This document shows, piece after piece, positions 8,811-17,606 of a DNA stretch of 50,308 bases. Every line of letters starts with the position of its first letter. The first letter of the stretch is position 1. A program made the position numbers and the translations under genes. The DNA comes from Bacillota bacterium (GTDB taxonomy: Bacteria; Bacillota; Clostridia; Acetivibrionales; JAEXSP01): assembly GCA_023453795.1 (NCBI GenBank), contig JAEXSP010000028.1, positions 1 to 50,308 on the forward strand, in the 5' to 3' direction. The notes under the pieces were generated by a model. The model was not told where the DNA came from. It did no database searches and saw only the letters and a program-made list of their open reading frames with translations.

Positions 8811-9140
8811 GTGGATTATAAGGAGCTTGGTAAAAGAATAAGGGCTGAAAGAATTAAAATGAATATGACTCAGGAAAAGCTTGCAGAAAAGATTGAAATA
8901 TCAGAATCTTTTTTAGGGCATATAGAAAGAGGAGATAGAAAGCTAAGCATAGAAACTCTTCTAAAAATTGCTCAAGAATTCAAAGTAAGTATTGACTATT
9001 TACTACTGGGTTTTATCAAACAGCCCCCGGAAGTTTTTATAAAAGAGCTAGCTCACAGTATTGAAAGAACAGATAAAGAGCGAAGAAATACATTAATTAG
9101 CATTATAAAAGTACTTGCTGATAACAGCGAAAATTGGTAA
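8811..9140 (+). CDS. XRE-family transcriptional regulator
   Basis: The GTG at 8811 has GGAGG 8 nt upstream; an earlier GTG at 8796 overlaps that site and is rejected. The 109-aa product has a Cro/C1-type helix-turn-helix over residues 5-60 (MNMTQEKLAEKIEISESFLG). The short C-terminal helix probably mediates dimerisation. It is divergent from the NERD gene and lies 77 bp upstream of the second TniQ-like gene, so it may regulate either side. Confidence 0.8.
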   Translation: MDYKELGKRIRAERIKMNMTQEKLAEKIEISESFLGHIERGDRKLSIETLLKIAQEFKVSIDYLLLGFIKQPPEVFIKELAHSIERTDKERRNTLISIIKVLADNSENW

Positions 9141-9217
9141 CTGGTATAAATTTTTTGTATCATTCGGTTAATTTTATTTGTTTGAGACAATTATCTTTTG
9201 ATTAAATCGAGGGCAGT

Positions 9218-11179
9218 ATGAATGACAGATTTACCAAACGGCTTAGCTCATTACCAGAAGAATCACTAACAGGATATCTAATGCGTATGGGTGAAGAAAA
9301 TGGATATAAAATCAGCGGTCTTTTAAAACTCTTAAATATATCTTTTCATGACAGGCATCAGTTGGATATTCTACCCCAGAAAGTCGTTGACTTAGAAAAA
9401 CTATGCTATTTATTAGGTTTGTCCAAGATTAAAATCGAGGATATGACCTTCCTAACACTTTTAAAAAAATTTTATAGTCAAATATCAGAAAAAGATGCTG
9501 ATATTGGAGCCTCAGTTAGAAGTATTTTTATAAAAGACAGGAGAAGGTTTTGCGTAAGTTGTCTGAATGAAAAGTCTCCTTTTAAATTGATTTGGCAAAT
9601 TTCTGATATAAAAATATGTAATATTCACTATACAAAGTTGCAGTCAATGTGTGAAAATTGTTCTTCAAACATTCCATATTTAAACAACTTTGTTGGTAAG
9701 TATGTTTGCTATAGATGTGGATTTAAATTTAATCAGCAAGATGAAGAAAAAATTGATGATATAAACTTGATTCTGGAACAAGAGAAAATTTACAATGACT
9801 ATAATTTTTTACTAAACAATAAATTTGAAAATACTAATACAATTAATGGTTTATCGATAGAAAAGAGAATTGCTGCCTCTTTTCTGTTTTTCAATAAGAA
9901 AAGTAACTACTATAAAAGTAAAGAGCGGCATTTATATAATCTTATACTGGATAAAACTCCTTCAATGCAGTTATCGCCTAATATGCTTTTAAAAATGCTA
10001 AATCCTATAAATGTAACATTAGAACAATTTTTTAATTTTAGTGTTCCGCAATCATTTGTTCAAGAAATTATATTATCTCAAGATAAAGCCTTTCCAAAGA
10101 AACCTGGAATCTGTCTTGCCCCATGGTGCAAATCTTATAAAACAAGCAGTAAAATGAGAGTTCTTAAGAAAGGTATTTCTATTAATAAACATTACATGGT
10201 TTGTATATGTTCAGAATGTATGATGAAGTATGGCTATAACCGTAAAAATAGAAAATGGGAGACTATTGATAATCGTATTGAATTAATAATGAATATAATA
10301 GTTCCTAATACAAATATGGGAACATCCCTCAGGAAGATTACTGAAAATTGTAATATTAGATATAGCTTATTGATTGATTTGATAACATACTGTTTAAATT
10401 ATAACTTAATTAAGGACGAAAAATATTTCAAAAATATCCCTCACAAAATGCCCAAAGATTTAGTTTCGATCTTCAGGAGGCTAAAAAACCTTAATGGCAA
10501 AATGCAGGCTAATGCACATAAAGTTCTTGGATGGTCAGATAAGGAATATTATTATTATCTAAACACACCTGAAGTTCAAAGATTCTTATTATTTGATTTA
10601 AAAAATAAAAATAAAGAAAAAGATATAAAAAAATCAAAACTATTGATCCAAATAGACAATGCAATAAATCGGCTAATAGAAAGTGAAGAGCCTATCACGA
10701 TAAAAAGGATATGTAAAAAGATTAATTGTTCAAAAGGAACATTATACAATTATGGTATGACGGTCCATATTTTACAGAAAAGCCAGCAACAAAAAAAACC
10801 ACAAAAAAGTTTAAAAGAGAACAGTATTAGATGTGATATAGAAAAGTATTTGGAGTCCATAACAAAATCCGGAAAGTTCATTTCAATGAAAAAAATATTT
10901 AACTATTTGAAAATTTCAAAAAGTTTTTTTGTAAAAAACTATCCTGAACTTTTTCTATGGCTAAAGGATAAAATAAAATTTTTAAATTCTGAAATAAAGA
11001 ATAATCGTAAAACTACAATAAAGGGTTTGATTATTAAAGCTGTAAAGGATTTAAACAAGTCTAATCTTCCTGTAAATAAAATTAGTGTAGCAAAATATTT
11101 AGGTTTTCACTATAGAAGGTTTAATTCTGATCCATTTTATAAAGAATGCTACAATGATGCTATTAACTCGTTAGATTAA
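9218..11179 (+). CDS. TniQ/TnsD-like zinc protein 2
   Basis: The ATG has GAGGG 5 nt upstream. The 653-aa protein repeats the layout of the gene at 6017. The opening is RLSSLPEESLTGYLMRMG, followed by a zinc site (CVSCLNEKSPFKLIW, CNIHYTKLQSMCENC, CYRCG). A second Cys set follows (CLAPWCKSYKTSSK ... CICSECMMKYGY), then a long Lys-rich C-terminal region with several HTH-like segments. The sequences are too different for a recent duplication. Some CRISPR-associated Tn7-like transposons carry two TniQ-family selectors, but here the core transposase is absent. Possible roles are a relic, a trans-acting target selector, or a repurposed DNA-binding protein. Confidence 0.72.
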   Translation: MNDRFTKRLSSLPEESLTGYLMRMGEENGYKISGLLKLLNISFHDRHQLDILPQKVVDLEKLCYLLGLSKIKIEDMTFLTLLKKFYSQISEKDADIGASVRSIFIKDRRRFCVSCLNEKSPFKLIWQISDIKICNIHYTKLQSMCENCSSNIPYLNNFVGKYVCYRCGFKFNQQDEEKIDDINLILEQEKIYNDYNFLLNNKFENTNTINGLSIEKRIAASFLFFNKKSNYYKSKERHLYNLILDKTPSMQLSPNMLLKMLNPINVTLEQFFNFSVPQSFVQEIILSQDKAFPKKPGICLAPWCKSYKTSSKMRVLKKGISINKHYMVCICSECMMKYGYNRKNRKWETIDNRIELIMNIIVPNTNMGTSLRKITENCNIRYSLLIDLITYCLNYNLIKDEKYFKNIPHKMPKDLVSIFRRLKNLNGKMQANAHKVLGWSDKEYYYYLNTPEVQRFLLFDLKNKNKEKDIKKSKLLIQIDNAINRLIESEEPITIKRICKKINCSKGTLYNYGMTVHILQKSQQQKKPQKSLKENSIRCDIEKYLESITKSGKFISMKKIFNYLKISKSFFVKNYPELFLWLKDKIKFLNSEIKNNRKTTIKGLIIKAVKDLNKSNLPVNKISVAKYLGFHYRRFNSDPFYKECYNDAINSLD

Positions 11180-11362
11180 TTTTTAAAGGGTCTGAAAAAT
11201 TTTCTGTGTGCGGGAATCAGATAGCTGTTTCCCGATAAGAAGTTGAACCGTTAAAATAATGAGTAAACATCATATCTTATTAAAGATTAATGCCAGTTTT
11301 ATTAGGTTTTATGCTTAACTCTGAATAAATCTGGCAATAATTTTACATAATAGGAGAATTTT
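11180..11362. other. Gene-free gap before the IS remnant
   Basis: This contains only a short hairpin, CGGGAA (11211-11216) with TTCCCG (11229-11234), lacking a T tract. No gene seen. Confidence 0.4.
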
Positions 11363-12070
11363 GACTCTGTCTCATATTATGTGAGGTCTAGCCCGTCCGG
11401 CAATGAGGACGAGCCATTTAGGGCGGTGTGGGGGTGATTTTTAAAGGTACTGCTCCAACCTTCCTTGAAATATGAACATAAGTTGGCATAATGCCTGATC
11501 CCAGTTCCGGTATCGCTGTGTCCATTTCTTCATTACGTTATAGAAGCCAAGTATAGCATCTTTTCAAGGGAACTGTCTGTCGGGAAGACCGATTTTGTCT
11601 TCGTCACCTTACGGAATTGTCGATGCAAGCCTTCAATAATGTTGGTGGTGTAAATAATCTTTCTAATCTCTCCTGGAAATTTGTAAAACGGACTCAGTAC
11701 GTCCTAGTTACTTTCCCAACTCTTTAATGCATAATGATATTGTCTACCCCACTTATCCTGCAGCTCACAAAGTGATTCTAGGGCAGCATCTTCGCTGGTA
11801 ACTGTATATACAGCCTTAAAGTCCTTGGAGAATGATTTGATATCCTTGTAGGATATGTACTTGAAGGATTTACGCAACTGATGGATGATGCGCCCTTGTA
11901 TTTCCGCCTTAGGAAATGCTGATATAGCATCCTTAAGTCCCGTAAGCCCATCTGCGAAGAACATGAGTACATCTCTACACCTCTGTTCTTAAGCTCATTT
12001 AGAACCCCTAGTCAGAACTTAGAAGATTCGTTTTCGCCAATCCATATACCAATCATATCTTTGTTGAGAA
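11363..12070 (-). mobile_element. Truncated IS256-family insertion sequence
   Basis: The right end of the element (transposase C-terminus plus about 80 bp of terminal sequence that begins GACTCTGTCTCATAT at 11363) is preserved. The other end, with the transposase N-terminal half, is missing. The break lies near 12070, where similarity to the transposase stops. Confidence 0.7.
11441..12070 (-). pseudogene. Decayed IS256-family (mutator) transposase
   Basis: Read on the minus strand, the fragment begins at DMIGIWIGENESSKF and continues with FFADGLTGLKDAISAFPKAE, GRIIHQLRKSFKYISYKD, KIIYTTNIIEGLHRQFRKV, all typical of the IS256 DDE transposase. It is broken by TGA and TAG codons near 12012 and 12007 and by a frame change near 11975. 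A TAG at 11704-11706 stands where the family has Trp, and another frame shift lies near 11540. The true stop would be at 11441-11443. About the first half of a normal transposase (around 400 aa) is missing. It cannot make active enzyme. Confidence 0.8.
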
Positions 12071-12089
12071 ACACTATAACTAGTAGAAT

Positions 12090-12140
12090 AAAAAGCTATA
12101 CGGAATTTCTTAAAAATTTCATATAGCTTTTTTATTTTTT
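12090..12140. terminator. Hairpin with T tract near the IS scar
   Basis: AAAAAGCTATA (12090-12100) pairs with TATAGCTTTTT (12122-12132), extended inward by AT-rich pairs, and is followed by TTATTTTTT. It works as an intrinsic terminator on the plus strand, and its A-rich left arm makes it usable on the minus strand too. It insulates the downstream RADAR operon. Confidence 0.6.
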
Positions 12141-12235
12141 CATTTTTAGGTAGCTTATCAAAATGCATCAGCTAAATAAATAGAAGTAAGAGGATTGCGC
12201 GAATTGTGTAAAAAATATAGATATGTTTACTAAAC

Positions 12236-12263
12236 TTGTTTGATTTTGTAATTTAACTATAAT
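12236..12263 (+). promoter_or_regulatory. Probable promoter of the RADAR operon
   Basis: TTGTTT at 12236-12241 and TATAAT at 12258-12263 have a 16-bp spacer, about 42 bp before the rdrA start codon. The -10 box is consensus and the -35 box is moderate. Confidence 0.5.
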
Positions 12264-12304
12264 ATAATTATATTTGGTAAGAATCATATACGGAGGTTGC
12301 TTAT

Positions 12305-14854
12305 ATGACTACAATAAATTTTGAAAAAGCTAATGCATATGGAATTACGGTTGAAGACTTTAAGAATTTAGAAAAATCTACATTTAAAAACGTATATATT
12401 AAGGCATCAAAATGTATTTGCGATATTGTTAAACCATCAAAAAACAATGGAAAAGATGAAAACAGTAGGTTTTTTTATGACGTTGAAGAAAATAATAACA
12501 TTATAGCATTTACAGGTGACAGGGGTAGTGGAAAAACAACTGCAATGCTGTCATTTGTTAATTTTATGCGTGAAGATTCAAAACGGGAAAAATTCATAGA
12601 ACAAATAAAGAAATGGTCTAAAAAGGAAGAGAACAAAGAGTATGAAGGCTGCGACTTGAGCAAGTATAAGTTTGTGTCTCTTCCGGTTATCGACCCTTCA
12701 AAACTATTAGATGGTGAGAGCTTGCTCGGGCTGGTTGTGGCACGCATCTATGAGGCAGTCAAGCAAATTGCTAAAGATAAACTTAAAGAAGATTGCCATT
12801 CTCAGCCTTTGAGAAATGCAGTCGAGAAATGCGAAGAAACATATAAGGCCATACGGGTAAAGTATCAATCCTTTAAAGAAAGCCTTCAGCAAAATCCAGA
12901 TGATTTGGAGCATCTGAGTGAATTAGCCAATACAAGCCAACTTAGAAAAGGAATGCAGGAGTTGATAGAATCATATTTATTACTTTGGGCAATTGCAGAA
13001 GACAAAGATAATTTGGTAGGAATTGGGAAGGGACGATTGAGTAAATATTTCTTGATCATTCCTGTAGATGACTTGGATGCCAATATAGAAAAGGGTTATA
13101 TCATTGCAGAGGAAATCAGATGCTTTTTCATGCTTCCCAGTGTTATTATTCCCATTGCATTAAAGATAGAACAACTTAGCGATCTTGTCGAACAGAAATT
13201 CATGTTGGATTTTGGAAAAATGTTGGGTAAGAAAAATGTACTTGATGCACAACCTGCCGAAATGGCTGTAAAGTATATTCAAAAGCTTATTCCCATGCAG
13301 AGGCGGATTATGCTGCCAATTGTTGAATTTAGTTCACTAAATGATATAAAAATCATTACAAAAAAAGTAGAGGGAAAACAAATAGTTGGTTATTTCTTGG
13401 AATTGGTTTGGAAAACTACAGGTATTCTTTTAACCAGTAACCAATATGGGCATCCTTTGATTCCATTGAATCTTCGGGCTATGCATCAGATGATTGATTT
13501 GCTGGAGGGATTGCCCGAAATCTGGGAGGCAGAAAAGGATAATAGTTTGACAGAAGAACAGTTTGAAAAGCTTTACAATAATCTTGACAGGTTCGAAGAG
13601 TGGGTTATGGACAGCGTGTCGTCTAATGCGGTACCAAGAGGGATGGCAAATATCCTAAGACGGGTTGCGGCTCATCCGAGTGTTGGGATGAACAGTTACT
13701 TGGTGAAGCAACTGATGCAATATGGAATAGATGAAGATATAAGATCTATTGATAAAGAAGGGGGAATTCATTTTTCTGGTCTTTTTGGAAGAGATGAGAC
13801 AGCTTTAAGAATCCTGCAGTCAGATGTGAATCCCGATAATATCAGCATCGGTGATATTTTTTATCTTTTGGCTAAAATGATGCAATCGGATTCGTCTGAA
13901 GGAATACGCCACTTTATTGCTGCAGTAAAGGTTTTATATTCAATAAAAGCTACGAGACTGTTATATACATACGATAAAGGTGATAGTGAGCACAAGGTCG
14001 TTTTAAAACCTAATTATGGTGAGCTGCAGTGGCTGCTGGGCGGGCTGATCTGCAACCCTGCTGTTAAATTGTCTCCTACTGGAAATGAATGGATTGCAAA
14101 TTCCGATTTATCCACTGCAAAGATTAAAATAGCAGAGAAATCATACTATTTTAAAGACATAATAAAGAATAAAACAGGCGAACAGAAAGAGGAAGATAAA
14201 TTACAAGATAAAGAGATGACAATTAAACAAGCAAAGTGGGTTAGTTTTTTTATTGTTGCATATGGCAGGGTAAAACGGAGAGACCTGCATATGTTTACTG
14301 AAGGAAGTTATACCTTCAGTACCACCTCCTTTGGAACTATCAGGGATGACTCAGAATGTTTTATTTCTGCACATTGGATGGCATTTGTCACATCCGTATT
14401 GACAATAGATAAAACTATTAAACGACTTCATGGGATTTTTGAAGAAATAGAGATTTATAAAAAAGTAGAAGAGGCTGAAAATGCAAAAGAATTTATTGAT
14501 AAAATACGTGACTGGCAAAAAGAGTATCATGTCCCGCTTCCTATTAACAGCATGGATGTAATTGACTTGATTTTGGAGAACATGCATATAAATAGGTATC
14601 AAATGGATAATGGAGACGACATTGGAAAGATGAGAGAGTATTTTACGGTAATGAAATCGTTGAAGAAAGAATTAAAAGGTGCTTTAGACAAAACTTATCT
14701 GCTCTCTGACGACACTGTCAATAGAGAAAAAATAATTAATGCTTTGGAAAAATGCCCTTTGGTCAGGGATAAGTGCGAGAATTGTGAAATTGTAGGAAGT
14801 TATGTTAAAGACACGGAAAATAAAAGATGCTTTGATTGGTTGATTAACGACTAG
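12305..14854 (+). CDS. rdrA: RdrA-like ATPase of a RADAR defence system
   Basis: The start has GGAGG at 12292-12296. The 849-aa protein has a P-loop GDRGSGKT at residues 71-78 and a Walker B-like IIPVDDLD (Asp255, Asp256, Asp258), resembling KAP/STAND-type ATPases. A large helical C-terminal part ends with a Cys group (CPLVRDKCENC) that may bind metal. On its own this would be just an ATPase. The call rests on its size and on the adenosine-deaminase-like gene 14 bp downstream, since that pair defines RADAR. In described RADAR systems RdrA assembles with RdrB and is needed for deamination-based growth arrest during phage infection. The gene is intact and all key residues are visible. Confidence 0.82.
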   Translation: MTTINFEKANAYGITVEDFKNLEKSTFKNVYIKASKCICDIVKPSKNNGKDENSRFFYDVEENNNIIAFTGDRGSGKTTAMLSFVNFMREDSKREKFIEQIKKWSKKEENKEYEGCDLSKYKFVSLPVIDPSKLLDGESLLGLVVARIYEAVKQIAKDKLKEDCHSQPLRNAVEKCEETYKAIRVKYQSFKESLQQNPDDLEHLSELANTSQLRKGMQELIESYLLLWAIAEDKDNLVGIGKGRLSKYFLIIPVDDLDANIEKGYIIAEEIRCFFMLPSVIIPIALKIEQLSDLVEQKFMLDFGKMLGKKNVLDAQPAEMAVKYIQKLIPMQRRIMLPIVEFSSLNDIKIITKKVEGKQIVGYFLELVWKTTGILLTSNQYGHPLIPLNLRAMHQMIDLLEGLPEIWEAEKDNSLTEEQFEKLYNNLDRFEEWVMDSVSSNAVPRGMANILRRVAAHPSVGMNSYLVKQLMQYGIDEDIRSIDKEGGIHFSGLFGRDETALRILQSDVNPDNISIGDIFYLLAKMMQSDSSEGIRHFIAAVKVLYSIKATRLLYTYDKGDSEHKVVLKPNYGELQWLLGGLICNPAVKLSPTGNEWIANSDLSTAKIKIAEKSYYFKDIIKNKTGEQKEEDKLQDKEMTIKQAKWVSFFIVAYGRVKRRDLHMFTEGSYTFSTTSFGTIRDDSECFISAHWMAFVTSVLTIDKTIKRLHGIFEEIEIYKKVEEAENAKEFIDKIRDWQKEYHVPLPINSMDVIDLILENMHINRYQMDNGDDIGKMREYFTVMKSLKKELKGALDKTYLLSDDTVNREKIINALEKCPLVRDKCENCEIVGSYVKDTENKRCFDWLIND

Positions 14855-14868
14855 ATGTTGAGGGTTAT

Positions 14869-17589
14869 ATGGATATTTCATTAATTCATGGTCTTGCAGT
14901 AATGATGAGGTCAATGCCGGTGGAACCCCTTCTTAAAAGCTCCGATAGTTTGACAGTTGATACTAAATCAAGACCTTATTCGTTGGAACTCTATGATAAA
15001 GAATATTTTGTACGTGCCTGCTTGCGGGAATACCCATTTTATTCGGAAAATGAAGCGGATAATCTATATTTTCACATTAAGCAGTTTGCTGAAAAAGAGG
15101 AATACGGTAACCTTGGAATATTCTCCATGATTATATTCCTGGCAGAACAGGCCTTGCGTATGGAAGGTAATGACATACGCTGTAGACATGAAGAAATCAT
15201 CAACTGGCGTGAAACAGTTCATGGAATAGGTCAACCTATATTTAATTGTGCATATATGGCATGGCAGGATGTAAAAAACCAGAGAGAGCAGCAAACTCGC
15301 ATTGATTTTCCTATTTGTGTAAAAACGGACAATATGAGGCTTCGCAATATGCTTTCACAGGGAATGGCAGAAAACCATTTTCACTTAAAGGGTTCCTCTC
15401 CGGTATTCCTGCTTTCCTGGGTGTGCCTCATGAATCATGTAACAAACCGAAAGCAGGAATTTGAATCGGTACAAATGAAACGGAGTTTTTTTAGTATGGA
15501 ACAAGAAGACAAGTATCTTTCTCTTTACGATTTGACTTTGAATGCGGCGGCCATCCGCCTCTATTTAACGAGACTTCTCACAGATGAAAGTTTTGGCATG
15601 GAACAAAATAAGACATACTGTTTAAAAGTAAAGAGAAAGAAAATAGTAATAAAGAAAATAACAACGAAGAAAATATTTGTGAAAAAAAACAATGTGGTGA
15701 AGGCTGAAGAAAATGAAGCAATCAGTTTAAAAAAATTGATATTTTATTCAGGGACTTTAATTGGTGATGTAAGTTTTTTGCAGAGATTAATAGATACACA
15801 GCGTTTTTTAATTCCCAAATCACTGGATTATGTTATTGATACAAGCAAATTATCCAATACTTATAGTGCAATTTCCGGAGAGAATGTTTTTCTTTACCGT
15901 ACTTTTTCCGCCATTCTGACAAAAAACCCGAAGATGATGCAGAATGTAGACCTGTTCTATGCGTACCTTTTAATATTTGTAAAAATACGGGGAGAATTGA
16001 TACAGTCCAATCGCGCAGTAGGATTTCATAATTTCAGCTTATATGAACAAAGAAAAGAGGTTTTTACTGAGAAATATAAAAAATATACAGATGAACTTAT
16101 AAGAATGGCTCAGTGCTCAGCGCTGGATGAACCATCGGTAAGAAGTCTTGAGGCCCGAATTGTTCCTAAAAAAAGTGTTGGGGAAATCAATAAAGCTGTT
16201 GATAATACACTTAAGCTTGCTCGTTCACGTTCTCTAGAACAATGTAAATCATGCTCTAACTTTGATGGATTAATACAAAGGTGTGGTGATAAATATTGTA
16301 TCAATACTTCAGAAAGACTGGCGTATGTTTTCCATCTTGTAAAAGAAGCTGATAAGGGTATAAAAAACAAGATGTATGAAAATTACAGACATCGGCATTA
16401 CAAATATATCCATAATGTTGTAAATCCCACGGTGAATGCGATTATCAAATGGCGGAAGTCTGGAAATAGGACTACGGAGTTTGTGTATGGGATTGATGGG
16501 TGTAATGCAGAAATTGGTTGTCGTCCCGAAGTGTTTGCTCCGGGTTTTCGAAAAATCAGAGCATCCAAAGTACCTGAAATAAGCAGCCATCTTATGAAAA
16601 CAAACATCCCCATTATGAGGATAACCTATCATGTGGGTGAAGATTTTCTGGATATTGCAGATGGGCTCAGGGCTATTGATGAGACAATATATTTTATGGA
16701 ACTCTACCATGGAGACCGTTTGGGGCATGCCATAGCATTGGGTATCAATGTCAAAGACTGGTATCGGTTCAAGGGTGGAAGGGTTCTATTGGCAAGACAG
16801 GATTTGCTCGATAATGCCATGTGGATGTATATGAAACTGCATAAACTCGGAATATGCGATCATGAGCTTGCACATGAGTTAACGGAGATATTCAGGGAAA
16901 ACTTTAATTACGTTTATCGAAGTTCTCTTCCGTATACTGAACGTGATCATGATATAACTTTAAATAATTATTATGACTCGTGGCAGCTGAGGGGTGATCA
17001 TCCCAAATATTATCGCAATATTACCGAACAACAGGCATTTTCAGAGAGTATTTGTTTTGCCGATGCAGGTGAATTGCGAAATGGATTTGCTCTTGAGCAG
17101 ACCAGGAATGAAAATTGGCAGGCACGATATTTGATGCACCACTATCACTATAATCCGCAAGTAAAAAAACGTGGAGCGGAGATTGCAGATTACTGTATAT
17201 CCAGCCGTTATATCGGGGCAGTTGAGGACTTGCAGAATGCCATGCAGAAAGAGATTGCTCATATTGGAATAGCAATTGAAACCAACCCATCTTCAAACTA
17301 CCTGATAAGTACTTTCAAAAAGTATGAAAAACACCCACTGGTTGTTTTTAATGACCAGGGACTTTGCACACCGGAAGAAAGGCCACAGATGTTTGTTTCG
17401 ATTAATACGGATGATCAGGGCGTTTTTGATACCAACCTAGAAAACGAATATGCTCTTATGGCAAATGCACTTGAAAACTGCAAGGACGAAAATGGCAAAT
17501 ATTTATATAAACCAGCAGATGTATACCGCTGGCTCGATAATATACGGCGTATGGGATTGGAACAAAGCTTCAAGAATGTACAAATTTGA
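14869..17589 (+). CDS. rdrB: RdrB-like adenosine deaminase of RADAR
   Basis: The 906-aa protein carries dispersed zinc-deaminase motifs: His170-x-His172 (ENHFHLKGS), His588-V-G-Glu591 (the HAGE equivalent), His620 (GDRLGHAIA), ETNPSSNYLI, and Asp848-Asp849 (INTDDQGVF). These match the ligands of adenosine deaminase but within a protein more than twice its usual size, with a large insertion between the first and second motifs; this is typical of RdrB. A CxxC-containing segment (CKSCSNFDGLIQRCGDKYC) lies in the insertion. RdrB is reported to form large shells and to deaminate adenosine nucleotides or RNA. The RBS is GAGGG before 14869, and the gene is co-transcribed with rdrA. Confidence 0.87.
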   Translation: MDISLIHGLAVMMRSMPVEPLLKSSDSLTVDTKSRPYSLELYDKEYFVRACLREYPFYSENEADNLYFHIKQFAEKEEYGNLGIFSMIIFLAEQALRMEGNDIRCRHEEIINWRETVHGIGQPIFNCAYMAWQDVKNQREQQTRIDFPICVKTDNMRLRNMLSQGMAENHFHLKGSSPVFLLSWVCLMNHVTNRKQEFESVQMKRSFFSMEQEDKYLSLYDLTLNAAAIRLYLTRLLTDESFGMEQNKTYCLKVKRKKIVIKKITTKKIFVKKNNVVKAEENEAISLKKLIFYSGTLIGDVSFLQRLIDTQRFLIPKSLDYVIDTSKLSNTYSAISGENVFLYRTFSAILTKNPKMMQNVDLFYAYLLIFVKIRGELIQSNRAVGFHNFSLYEQRKEVFTEKYKKYTDELIRMAQCSALDEPSVRSLEARIVPKKSVGEINKAVDNTLKLARSRSLEQCKSCSNFDGLIQRCGDKYCINTSERLAYVFHLVKEADKGIKNKMYENYRHRHYKYIHNVVNPTVNAIIKWRKSGNRTTEFVYGIDGCNAEIGCRPEVFAPGFRKIRASKVPEISSHLMKTNIPIMRITYHVGEDFLDIADGLRAIDETIYFMELYHGDRLGHAIALGINVKDWYRFKGGRVLLARQDLLDNAMWMYMKLHKLGICDHELAHELTEIFRENFNYVYRSSLPYTERDHDITLNNYYDSWQLRGDHPKYYRNITEQQAFSESICFADAGELRNGFALEQTRNENWQARYLMHHYHYNPQVKKRGAEIADYCISSRYIGAVEDLQNAMQKEIAHIGIAIETNPSSNYLISTFKKYEKHPLVVFNDQGLCTPEERPQMFVSINTDDQGVFDTNLENEYALMANALENCKDENGKYLYKPADVYRWLDNIRRMGLEQSFKNVQI

Positions 17590-17606
17590 TTTAAGGGGAC
17601 TTATAC

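Noticed and set aside
6017..11179. CRISPR-associated Tn7-like transposon
   Set aside because: There are two TniQ-like genes but no tnsA/B/C, no cas gene, no repeat array and no visible transposon ends. The AAA ATPase at 291 is of FtsH/26S type and not TnsC.
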